From CAVQAH01 sp963784195 (lineage in GTDB: Bacteria > Acidobacteriota > Vicinamibacteria > Vicinamibacterales > 2-12-FULL-66-21): DNA of 64,000 bases. Every line of letters begins with the position of its first letter. Within the stretch, counting starts at the first letter, position 1. The translations under genes and the position numbers were made by a program. The stretch spans positions 62,001 to 126,000 of the forward strand of contig CAWARA010000033.1 in the NCBI GenBank assembly GCA_963784195.1, given 5' to 3'. Below the pieces are notes generated by a model. That model was not told the origin of the DNA, ran no database searches, and worked only from the letters and a program-made list of their open reading frames with translations. Shown piece after piece: positions 24,547 to 32,613 of the stretch.

Positions 24547-25601
24547 TGCCCTCAGCGACGCCGGCCGCCGTCCGCAAGCAGGTCGCGCAAGGAAACCCGG
24601 ACCCTCTCTATCTGATCGTCGGCGACGACGATGCCGAGATGCTGACGCTCGCGGGAGACTTTGCGTCTCTTGTTGAAGACGAGCTGCGCGCCTTCAACAT
24701 GGAGCGCGTCTACGCGACCGACAAGGGCGTCACGCCCGCATCCATCGTCGAGTCCGCCCAGCTGCTGCCGATGATGGCGGATCGCCGCGTGGTCGTCGTT
24801 CTGCGTGCGGAGAAGCTGCTCAAGCCGAAGCGTCGCGGGAAGCTCGACGAGGATGTCGACCCGGACGACGACTCGGCGCCCGTCGAATCAGATGCGCTCG
24901 AGGCGTACGTCAAGAACCCGGAGCCACGTTCCGTGCTGGTGCTGGTGGCTTCGGACGTCGATCGCACGCGTCGGTTGTACAAGGCGCTGCAGAAGACGGC
25001 GACGATTGTCGAATGCTGGGGGCTGAAGGGAAGCAAGGACGCGAGAGTCGATTTGCGCCAGGTCGCACGGCAAGCCGAACAGATCGTCCGTCAGGCCGTC
25101 ACCGACGCCGGGCAGCAAATCGATTCGCAGGCTGCGCGGCTCGTCGCGGAGCGTGCCGGCACGGACATCTCGCGGCTGCGCGGCGACGTCGGCCGACTGC
25201 TGTTGTATGCCGCCGGCCGACCGAAGATTACGCTCGCCGACGTCCGCGAAGTCGTCAGCGCCGAAACCGCTCAGGATGATTGGGCCGTCACGAACGCCAT
25301 CCAGCGGAACGACGCGGCAGAGGCGCTGAAACATCTGGGGCTCGCGCTCGAAGGCGGTGCGGTGCCCTACATGGTGCTCGGCCAGCTGGCGTGGTTCGTC
25401 CGGGAGAAGTTGTCGATGTCGGAGCCGCGCAGGGTTCCGGCGGCGATCGAGGCGTTGTTTCGAACGGACCTGGACCTGAAGAGCTCGGGTGGAGACCCTC
25501 GGGTGTTGCTCGAACGGCTGGTGACTGAATTGTGTGGAGCTGGCAGCGGCCCGTCCCGCGGATCGCAGGCAGGCCGGCCAGGCGCGGTTCAGAGGTTCTA
25601 A
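24546..25601 (+). CDS. holA: DNA polymerase III delta subunit HolA
   Basis: The 351-residue delta subunit opens the beta clamp within the clamp loader. Visible features are LYLIVGDDDAEMLTLAG near the N-terminus, RVVVVLRAEKLLKPK, VAERAGTDISRLRGDVGRLLLYA and VSAETAQDDWAVTNAI...RNDAAEALKHLGLAL, the usual HolA domain III pattern. ATG at 24546 overlaps the lptE stop. An acidic insert (DEDVDPDDDSAPVES) lies in the first half. Confidence 0.92.
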   Translation: MPSATPAAVRKQVAQGNPDPLYLIVGDDDAEMLTLAGDFASLVEDELRAFNMERVYATDKGVTPASIVESAQLLPMMADRRVVVVLRAEKLLKPKRRGKLDEDVDPDDDSAPVESDALEAYVKNPEPRSVLVLVASDVDRTRRLYKALQKTATIVECWGLKGSKDARVDLRQVARQAEQIVRQAVTDAGQQIDSQAARLVAERAGTDISRLRGDVGRLLLYAAGRPKITLADVREVVSAETAQDDWAVTNAIQRNDAAEALKHLGLALEGGAVPYMVLGQLAWFVREKLSMSEPRRVPAAIEALFRTDLDLKSSGGDPRVLLERLVTELCGAGSGPSRGSQAGRPGAVQRF

Positions 25602-25605
25602 GGAG

Positions 25606-25625
25606 GGCGTGGCTTCAGCCACGCC
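25606..25625. terminator. Hairpin GGCGTGGCT-TC-AGCCACGCC between holA and rpsT
   Basis: A perfect 9-bp stem with a TC loop lies between the convergent holA and rpsT genes and could terminate both. It belongs to the GGCTTNAGCC-core palindrome family. No T-tract follows. Confidence 0.6.
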
Positions 25626-25630
25626 ACCGA

Positions 25631-25901
25631 CTAGGCGGCGGCACTTCTTCGCCACGCGCGACGCGAGCCGGGACTTGTAGCGTCCTGCGGTGTTGCGGTG
25701 GATCAGGCCCTTCCCGGCCATCTTGTCCACGAGCGAGATGGTCTGACGGAGGGCGTCCTTGACCTTCGCCGGATCGCCGCCGTCGATGGCCGCGCGAATG
25801 TCGCGCAGGGCTGACCGCAGGCGCGTCCTGAGCCCGCGATTGTGCTCGCGCCGCTTGATGTTCTGCCGATGCGCCTTCAGCGCGGAATCATGGCTGGCCA
25901 C
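25631..25901 (-). CDS. rpsT: 30S ribosomal protein S20, stop masked by one extra base
   Basis: The protein ASHDSALKAHRQNIKRREHNRGLRTRLRSALR... followed by KGLIHRNTAGRYKSRLASRVAKK is a clear S20. It starts at GTG (25901) with a GAGG site upstream. As written, the frame misses the expected stop and reads on through the hairpin and antisense to holA. Deleting the base at 25643 gives the ending KKAAA-stop with TAG at 25631-25633 and a normal length of about 89 residues. This looks like a single-base insertion or sequence error. Confidence 0.88.
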
Positions 25902-25992
25902 AGTAGATTGTTCCTCGTCGCAATTACTTGTCTGGAATGGCCTTCGGCAGCGCTCCGCCCTTAGGCCACAAACCACTTATCTTAGCACAGTA

Positions 25993-26054
25993 CCAGCAGC
26001 GCGCGGCTTCAGCCGCGCGTCAGGTGACGCGGAGCTGAAGCTCCGCGCTGCTGG
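25993..26054. repeat. Double hairpin with nested outer stem
   Basis: Two adjacent perfect palindromes, 26000-26019 (CGCGCGGCT-TC-AGCCGCGCG) and 26029-26048 (CGCGGAGCT-GA-AGCTCCGCG), are enclosed by CCAGCAGCGCG/CGCGCTGCTGG arms. This lies between rpsT and the S4-domain gene. A -10-like TAAGAT for rpsT (minus strand) is near 25978-25984. Confidence 0.8.
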
Positions 26055-26057
26055 CGA

Positions 26058-26438
26058 TCACTGCCTTTCCTTCAACTTTCGCAGGGCCCTGCGCTCGCGC
26101 TTGTCCGGGGCCCCAGAACCGGCCGGCCGGACGAAGGGTCTCGCCAGACGAGCCATGCGGCGCATTTCGACTTCCTCGGGTGATGGCGGGGGAGTGAGGT
26201 CGTTATAGAGCTCGCGGGCCTGCGATTTCGGGATGTGCTGCTCGGCCAGCCCGACGACGACCACGCGCTGCTTGCGTCCGAGCGGCCGGCTGATCGTGAT
26301 CTCGTCGCCGGGATGAACCTCGCGATGCGGCTTGGCGGATTGTCCGTTGACGTCGATCTTGCCGCCCTTGCATGCCTTCTGGGCCTCGGAGCGCGTCTTG
26401 AACAGGCACGCGATGTCGAGCCATTGGTCCAGGCGCAT
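26058..26438 (-). CDS. S4-domain RNA-binding protein, Hsp15 family
   Basis: The 126-residue protein has an S4 fold at the N-terminus (MRLDQWLDIACLFKTRSEAQKACKGGKIDVNGQSAKP...PGDEITI) and a basic C-terminal tail. Hsp15 recycles stalled 50S subunits carrying nascent chains. Its ATG overlaps the stop of the upstream oxidoreductase by one base (TGATG). The open frame extends further upstream, but that part is antisense to no homologous region. Confidence 0.88.
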   Translation of the reverse strand: MRLDQWLDIACLFKTRSEAQKACKGGKIDVNGQSAKPHREVHPGDEITISRPLGRKQRVVVVGLAEQHIPKSQARELYNDLTPPPSPEEVEMRRMARLARPFVRPAGSGAPDKRERRALRKLKERQ

Positions 26439-27442
26439 CAGGTGATTGTATCGATGCCCGTCGAAGAACTCCCCGCGTAGTACCTCGCCAGGCAACGTTC
26501 CATCACCCACGCCGTGCGCTGTCCGCTCCGTCCGGTGGACAGGCATCGGCCACGGCCACTCAACTCGTCCACGATCGTCTGGATGAGTGGCTGGTGCACG
26601 TGCGTAGGGTTCCGCACCGGGAAGCGACGATCTTCGCCTCTCGCTGAAAGAACGACGTCGCCATCAGTGAACATCGGGAACGCGATCGTACCTTCCTGGC
26701 CGACGAGGCGGATCTGGTCGAAGGTCCGGTCAGCGTTGAAGTTCCAGACACCGCTCCCGGCAACCTGTGCGCCGGCGCGGAACGCCGCCACCGTGACATC
26801 CTCCACTTCGTAGGTGGCGCCGGTGTTCAGGGCCACAGCACTGACCTCCTGAACCGGCCCCACAAGAAAATCGATCATGTCCATGCAGTGGGAGCCCATA
26901 TCGAGGAAGAGGCCACCGCCCGCAATGCCGGCATTGAAGCGCCACGCTTGCGCGCGCTCGCCCGAGGCGAGCCGATCGAAAACCTCGACCTGGACGGATG
27001 TCAGATGACCGATGGCGCGTTCCCCCAGGAGATCGCGCACCAGCAGGTAACGCGGCAGAGCGCGGCGGTAGAACGCTACCCATAGCGGCGCGCCGGCATC
27101 CTCGAACGCTTCGAGCATGCGCGCACACTCCGCGTGGTTCATGGCCATCGGTTTCTCGACGAGGCATGGCTTCCGCGCACGGGCGACGGCGAGCGCCAGT
27201 TCGCAATGCGAGACCGGAGGAGTCGCGATGTAGACGGCGTCGACGTCGGGGTCGCCGATGAGATCGGTGGCCGTCGCATGAACGCGTGCGACACCATGCC
27301 GCCGGGCGAAGTCGCGCGCCTTCTCGATGTCCCTCCGCATCACCGCCAGCAGCGTCGAACCGGTCGCGTTCTGAAACCCCGGCCCGGCCTTCACTTCGGC
27401 GACGTCGCCGCATCCGATCATCCCCCAGCGAACTGCGTCCAT
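26438..27442 (-). CDS. Gfo/Idh/MocA-family NAD(P)-dependent oxidoreductase
   Basis: The 334-residue protein begins MDAVRWGMIGCGDVAEVKAGPGF (Rossmann GxGxxA-like) and has YIATPPVSHCELALAVARARKPCLVEKPMAMN with the EKP motif. The C-terminal sheet domain includes GGGLFLDMGSHCMDMIDFLVG, whose His acts in catalysis in relatives. It likely oxidises or reduces a sugar or cyclitol; the substrate is unknown. ATG at 27442 was chosen because it aligns with the family start. It is translationally coupled to the Hsp15 gene. Confidence 0.9.
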   Translation of the reverse strand: MDAVRWGMIGCGDVAEVKAGPGFQNATGSTLLAVMRRDIEKARDFARRHGVARVHATATDLIGDPDVDAVYIATPPVSHCELALAVARARKPCLVEKPMAMNHAECARMLEAFEDAGAPLWVAFYRRALPRYLLVRDLLGERAIGHLTSVQVEVFDRLASGERAQAWRFNAGIAGGGLFLDMGSHCMDMIDFLVGPVQEVSAVALNTGATYEVEDVTVAAFRAGAQVAGSGVWNFNADRTFDQIRLVGQEGTIAFPMFTDGDVVLSARGEDRRFPVRNPTHVHQPLIQTIVDELSGRGRCLSTGRSGQRTAWVMERCLARYYAGSSSTGIDTIT

Positions 27443-27474
27443 CGTGACCCCGCGTGCCATAATCACCGGCGCCC

Positions 27475-27600
27475 ATGCGCGCCGTTGTGCCGAACGCTCC
27501 GAGCGAACCTGACGCCATGTCGATCCCCGGCGTCCTGGCCGGAATCGAAGGGCGTGAACGCTTCTCGAAGCGGCTCACACACTACCACTCGTGGACCTGA
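27475..27600 (+). other. Possible 41-residue ORF or gene remnant
   Basis: A short frame starting MRAVVPNAPSEPDAM runs divergently from the oxidoreductase and ends at TGA 27600. The first residues resemble the start of quinone oxidoreductase-like proteins, but the rest does not continue that fold. It may be a truncated remnant or non-coding. Confidence 0.2.
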
Positions 27601-27669
27601 GCCGCTTTTCCGGTATTCCGCGCATTAGTCATCGACGACATCCGTACATCGTTCATCGAGGAGGTTCAA

Positions 27670-28665
27670 GTGACTTGCACGTCGCTCCGCATCGCCTCAT
27701 CGCTCGTCGTGTTCCTGGTCACATCCGCAGCGGTATCCGGTTTCGCACAGGGACTGACACTTTCGAATCGGATCATCCTGGCAAAAGAGAGCACGTTCCA
27801 GGAGGAACTGAACCGCGCTTCGGCCGAGAAATACCGCGTCGTGACCGGTGACGCGGGAGCAAAACTGGCTGTCCTGGAACGTGACGCCGAGGGCCTGCAG
27901 CGGTCGTATGTCTTCGCGCCTGACGTTGAGAAATACCTCAATGAGAAAAGGCTCGAACCTGGGCTTCGACTGCTTTCCCCAACATTCGGGGCCGATCAAG
28001 ACAAGTTCGGGGCGATCTTCGAAAGGGTCGAGGGTGACGATCGGCTGCGAGAATACCGATTCGTCAAAGTGAGTTCCAGCGGTGCTCTGCGAAAGCGGTT
28101 CGAACAGGCTGGCGAGGGTTCGACTGGAGTGGTCGCGGTCGCTGCCGGTTCCCCAGGTGTGGCCGTCATCTATGAGACCCACCAGGACGCGCGAATTGCT
28201 GGTGTCATAGCGTCTGGAATCACCAGCACGCTATCCGACGCGTTCCGGCTGGCCAGCGAGAAGGGACATTGCATCATCGATTCCGACGGCAGCAGGGGGC
28301 CGATCTACGTGCTCGAACCGTGCGCAGCCGGCAGCACCTCACCCGACTACCAGGTCATTGCCACAACAAAAACCGAAACGTTCGAGAACGAGCTCAATGC
28401 CGCGGTGGCGAGAGGACTCCGGTTCGTCCCCGAAAGCCTGATCGGCATCGAAAAGAAGGCGCTCTTGGCTGCCGCCTACAACAACGAAACCGTCGGCGTT
28501 GTCCGGCAGGCTGCTGGGGCCGCACCGGTGAGCTACCGCGTGCTGGGTGCCGTGCGCCTCGCCACGCTCACGAAGGAGCTGGAGGCCGCGGGAGCCGAGG
28601 GTTTCCGTGTCATCGCATTCACCATCGGACCGAAGGAGTCGGTGCTCGTGCTCGAGAAGAGATGA
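27670..28665 (+). CDS. Secreted protein with six degenerate internal repeats, unknown function
   Basis: The 331-residue protein has a signal peptide (hydrophobic residues 8-25, cleavage near GFAQG). It is built from a recurring amphipathic helix plus strand unit: FQEELNRASAEKYRVV (43-58), VEKYLNEKRLEPGLRLL (86-102), a weaker unit near 139-155, LSDAFRLASEKGHCII (188-203), FENELNAAVARGLRFV (238-253) and LTKELEAAGAEGFRVI (300-315), each followed by a strand such as AVLERD, VLEP or VLVLEKR. The GTG start at 27670 follows GAGGAGG. No catalytic motif is visible. It probably acts in the periplasm. I do not recognise the family. Confidence 0.78.
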   Translation: MTCTSLRIASSLVVFLVTSAAVSGFAQGLTLSNRIILAKESTFQEELNRASAEKYRVVTGDAGAKLAVLERDAEGLQRSYVFAPDVEKYLNEKRLEPGLRLLSPTFGADQDKFGAIFERVEGDDRLREYRFVKVSSSGALRKRFEQAGEGSTGVVAVAAGSPGVAVIYETHQDARIAGVIASGITSTLSDAFRLASEKGHCIIDSDGSRGPIYVLEPCAAGSTSPDYQVIATTKTETFENELNAAVARGLRFVPESLIGIEKKALLAAAYNNETVGVVRQAAGAAPVSYRVLGAVRLATLTKELEAAGAEGFRVIAFTIGPKESVLVLEKR

Positions 28666-28680
28666 CCCTCTCGTCGGAAG

Positions 28681-28711
28681 ATCCCCGCGCACGCATCGCA
28701 TGCGCGGGGAT
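28681..28711. terminator. Perfect 11-bp hairpin after the secreted repeat protein
   Basis: ATCCCCGCGCA (28681-28691) pairs with TGCGCGGGGAT (28701-28711) around a 9-nt loop, 15 nt past the stop codon. It lacks a clear T-tract but is suitably placed as a terminator. Confidence 0.55.
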
Positions 28712-28763
28712 TGAGCATGTGCATGGCACCGGCGGCCCGCGGTCCTCACCGACGCTCTAGACC

Positions 28764-29337
28764 TCAAAACGTTTTCGTCAACCGCGCCCCATAACCGTGA
28801 GCTCCTACGAGCGGCTCAACACCCCATCGGCGGCTCTGCGCCTTCGCGCCGGCGTAAAGCAGATCGTCGTGTGGCATCAAAGCGTCTACGGTCAGCCCGA
28901 TGAGCGCACCGAGTAGGGCTCCAGCCCCGAATCCGATTGAGCCGCAGAAACTGTCGCCACCGCAGCTTGGTCTACTGCTGCCAAGCAAGCGTGCCCCCAA
29001 CTGCGCCTGCACCCAGGCCAATCAGTGCACCGTTCCACAGGCGATCGCCCCTCCGGCGAACCTCACGGACGTCGCTCTCGTTGAACTCGCGGCTCCCGTC
29101 TCCGGTTCGTATAAATAGCCGTGACGCGTCGAGTCCCTGAAAGCGCCCGCGAACGGTCGCGCCGTCGGTGGTCGTCACGGTCAGCCGCCGGCCTGATTCG
29201 ATGGCGCCGGTGAGGTCACGGAAGGTCGTCGCAACTGAGGGTCGCGGCTCTTTGGTTTCGACGACCTGGCCCAGTGCAGGACAGGGTAACAAGGCCACGA
29301 CCACCAGCAGTGCGCCGAACCGTTCTATGTGAGTCAT
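28764..29337 (-). CDS. Secreted glycine-zipper protein, frame broken by one extra base
   Basis: The N-terminal part (ATG 29337, GGAG upstream) has a signal peptide ending PCPALGQ and an SH3-like strand region RRLTVTTTDGATVRGRFQGLDASRLFIR, then RRRGDRLWNGALIGLGAGAVGGTLA. After a stop in that frame (28972), the adjacent frame continues CGGDSFCGSIGFGAGALLGALIGLTVDALM and ends GYGARLTKTF. Removing one base near 28985 joins them into about 190 residues with two glycine-zipper helices. Proteins of this layout are common in Acidobacteriota; the function is unknown. Confidence 0.68.
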
Positions 29338-29463
29338 GATCAACGCTCCTTGTTCAATTGATGCGCGGACTGTGCGAGAAAGGGCTCAAGTTGTCAGGAA
29401 TGCGGCCTGGGTGTAGGCTCCAGCCGTCCATAACAGTCGGCATTCGTTAAAAGGAGTCACTCC

Positions 29464-30897
29464 GTGAGCAACTTCCGGCTCGCCCTGTACGCCTGGCTAA
29501 TCCTGAGCGTGCTCATGGCCGGTGCAGATCAGGCACACGCCCAATGGAATCAGTTTCGCGGCCCGAACGGGTCCGGCGTGGATTCCGCGACTGGCTATCC
29601 CGTCGCGTTCTCCCCATCCACCAACGTCGTCTGGAAAGCCGCTGTTCCGTTCGGACAGTCGTCTCCTGTGGTAGCGGGCGGGCGTATCTACCTCACCGCC
29701 AGCGACGGTGACCGTCTGATGACGATCTGTCTCGACGAGGCGACCGGCCGCGAGGTGTGGCGCAGGGAAATCCCACGTGCGCGGGCGCAAAAGACCTATC
29801 ACGCCAACGATCCGGCGTCGCCCACGGCGGCGGCCGACGACGACGGTGTCGTCGTGTTCTTCGCGGACTTCGGGTTGGTTGCCTACACGGCTGACGGCAA
29901 GGATCGATGGACGCTTCCGCTCGGCCCGTTCAAGAGCTTCTACGGCATGGCGGCGTCGCCCATCCTCACTGACAACCTGGTGGTCATGGTCTGCGATCAG
30001 CGGACCGATTCTTTCATCGTGGCCGTCGACCGCCAGACCGGGCAGCTGCGGTGGAAAAGAGAGCGCACGGGGGCGCCGGAAGGCTGGGCCACTCCCATGG
30101 TGTTCCGGCCCGCAGGAGGCGTGACGTCGGCGCAGCTGATCGTGCCGGGCTCGACGCGTCTCGACGCCTATGCGCTCGAGAGTGGGGAGCCACGCTGGTG
30201 GATGCCGGTCGGATCGAGTGGGTCGATGGGCACGGCCGTGGCCAGCGGCAACACGTTGTTCATGTCGACAGAAGGTAGCACCGAGCCGTCGTTGCCCACG
30301 TTTTCCGCGATTCTGGAGAAGTACGACAAGGACAAGGACCGCCGGCTGTCGCACCAGGAGTTCATCGCCGACAAGTCGATGGGAGAGCATTTCGGCTGGG
30401 CCGACGCCGATGCCGACAACTTCATCACCGCTGCGGAGTGGGACACGATCCGGAACCTCGGTGTAGGTGAGTACGGCGCCATCGCCATCCGTCCGGGGGA
30501 GGGCGTCGGAAAGCTCGATACCGCCACGGTCCTGTGGCGCTTCAAGAAGAACCTCCCGTATATTCCGGCCCCGCTGCTCTACCAGGATGTGCTCTACCTG
30601 GTGAAAACCGGTGGGATCATCACCTCCCTTGATCCAGCAACAGGCCGATCGTTGAAGGAAGGACGAAGCCCCGGCGCCTTGGGGGAGTACTACGCATCGC
30701 CGGTAGCGGCCGACGGAAAGGTTTTCCTGAGCAGTGTGGAAGGAAAGATCACGGTGCTGAAGGCGGGGCGTCAGTGGGAAGTCCTTGGCGTGAACGACAT
30801 CGGCGAGGAGATTCACGCCACCCCGGCGCTCAGCGGCGGGCGCATTTACGTGCGGACCCGTGGTGCCCTCTATTGTTTTGCCGCCCCGAAGTCATGA
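29464..30897 (+). CDS. Secreted PQQ-type beta-propeller protein with inserted EF-hand pair
   Basis: The 477-residue protein has a signal peptide ending QAHAQ and begins WNQFRGPNGSGV, typical of PQQ-like outer-membrane or periplasmic propellers. Blades are marked by repeats such as SSPVVAGGRIYL, CLDEATGREVWRRE, AVDRQTGQLRWKRE and SLDPATGRSL. Within the propeller, near residues 285-330, are two EF-hand loops (DKDKDRRLSHQEF and DADADNFITAAEW). GTG at 29464 follows AAGGAG. A catalytic role is not evident; it may be a calcium-stabilised binding propeller. Its stop overlaps the next start (ATGA). Confidence 0.85.
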   Translation: MSNFRLALYAWLILSVLMAGADQAHAQWNQFRGPNGSGVDSATGYPVAFSPSTNVVWKAAVPFGQSSPVVAGGRIYLTASDGDRLMTICLDEATGREVWRREIPRARAQKTYHANDPASPTAAADDDGVVVFFADFGLVAYTADGKDRWTLPLGPFKSFYGMAASPILTDNLVVMVCDQRTDSFIVAVDRQTGQLRWKRERTGAPEGWATPMVFRPAGGVTSAQLIVPGSTRLDAYALESGEPRWWMPVGSSGSMGTAVASGNTLFMSTEGSTEPSLPTFSAILEKYDKDKDRRLSHQEFIADKSMGEHFGWADADADNFITAAEWDTIRNLGVGEYGAIAIRPGEGVGKLDTATVLWRFKKNLPYIPAPLLYQDVLYLVKTGGIITSLDPATGRSLKEGRSPGALGEYYASPVAADGKVFLSSVEGKITVLKAGRQWEVLGVNDIGEEIHATPALSGGRIYVRTRGALYCFAAPKS

Positions 30898-32613
30898 TCA
30901 CTCGTCTCGCGCTCCTGCTCCCCCTCACGGGCGCTCTGCTCGTGTCGCAGACGCCGAGCGCCGACCTCGTGCTGCTGAACGGGACGGTCATCACCGTTGA
31001 CGCGCGCGATTCGATTGTCGAGGCGCTGGCCGTCAAAGACGGAAGGATCGTCTTCGTCGGATCCAACACCGCGGTGCGTCAGCACATCGGCGAAAAGACC
31101 GAGACGATCGACCTGGCCGGACGCACCGCCACGCCTGGACTGATCGACACGCACGTCCACTTCTCGGAGCCAGCCGACACACTCGATCTCGGCGATGCCC
31201 GCTCGATGGACGAGGTGATCGCGAGAGTGCGCGCGTGGGCCGCGAAAGTGCCGTCCGGCGAGTGGGTGCGCGGCGGCGGCTGGGACGAAGGCAAGCTCGT
31301 CGAGCGCCGCTACATCACCGCAGCGGACCTCGACAAGGCAGCTCCGAATCATCCCGTCTACCTCACGCACACGACAGGCCACTACGGCGTGGCCAACTCG
31401 CTCGCGATGAAGCTGTCCGGCGTGACGAAGGATACGAAGGATCCGCCCGGTGGCACGATCGATCGCGACGCGGATGGCAACCCAACCGGCGTCATGAAGG
31501 AGCGCGCGACCGGTCTCATCGCGCGAGGCGGGGGCGGTCGCAGCAACAACATGCGCGGCGATGTCCTGCGCATCATCGCGGGGTTCAACCGCGAGGGGAT
31601 GACCGGCGCCAAGGATCTCAACGTCAGCCAGGCGAAGTGGGACCTATACAGGCAACTCCTGGACGAGGGATTGCTGAATGTCCGTGTCGCTGCGTTGTGG
31701 CGAGGTGGCGCGACGATTGATTCCGTGCGCCAGGCCATGACCTCGATTGCGGCGGCGCCGAGGCTGCCCGCGACGCTCGGAGATGGGCGGCTGGTCTCGG
31801 CCGGCGTGAAGCTGTATGCCGACGGCAGCGGCGGCGCGCGGACCGCGTGGATGTACGACGACTGGAACAAGGAACTGACCGGCACGGACACGGGCAACAA
31901 GGGTTACCCGGCGAATGACCAGGACTACCCGGCGGTCTACAAACAACAGGTGACGATGCTGACCGGTGCAGGCATGCACGTCGGCACACACGCCGTGGGC
32001 GACCGCGCGATCGACCTCGTGGTTGACACCTACGCGGAAGTGCTCAAGGCGAATCCGGTGAAAGGCCTGCGGCATTCGATCATCCACGCCAATCTGCCAA
32101 CCGACCGCGCGATTCGTCTGATGGCCGATCTGCAGAAGACCTACGATGCGGGATATCCGGAGGCGCAGGCGCCATTCCTCTGGTGGATCGGCGATACCTA
32201 CGCCGGCAACTTCGGTAAGGTCCGCAACCCCAGGCTCGAGCCGTTCAAGTCGTACCTGGACGCGCGGCGTGATCTGGGCGGGAGGCTCAGACTACAGCGT
32301 AACGCCGTACCCCGCACGCTATGGCCTGTGGGCGTCGGTCGCGCGTGAGACGCAAGCGGGGACTTATGGACGGACGCCGTTCGGCATGGCCGAGTCCGTG
32401 GACATCCGCGCCGCGCTGAAGTCGTACACCATCTGGGCCGCGCACCAGATGTTCCTCGACACGCAGGTGGGATCGCTCGAGCCCGGCAAGTTCGCCGACA
32501 TCGCGGTGTGGGATCGAAATCTCTACAAGGTGCCCACGGCCCAACTGAAAGACCTGCAGTGCGAGATGACGCTCGTGGCAGGGAAGTTGGTGTTCAAAAA
32601 GGATGGCGGGTAA
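30894..32613 (+). CDS. Secreted YtcJ-like amidohydrolase, frame broken by one extra base
   Basis: Signal peptide (LALLLPLTGALLVSQ), then an amidohydrolase-3 domain: DLVLLNGTVITVDARDS, GLIDTHVHF metal site, WVRGGGWDEG, HAVGDRAIDLVVDTY and SIIHANLP. In the next frame from about 32263 it continues GVIWAGGSDYSVTPY (metal Asp), SYTIWAAHQMF and GSLEPGKFADIAVWDRN. Removing one base in GACGCG-C-GGCGTG joins them into a normal ~570-residue protein. It probably hydrolyses an N-acyl or amide substrate outside the cytoplasm. It is coupled to the PQQ protein by a 4-nt overlap. Confidence 0.85.
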
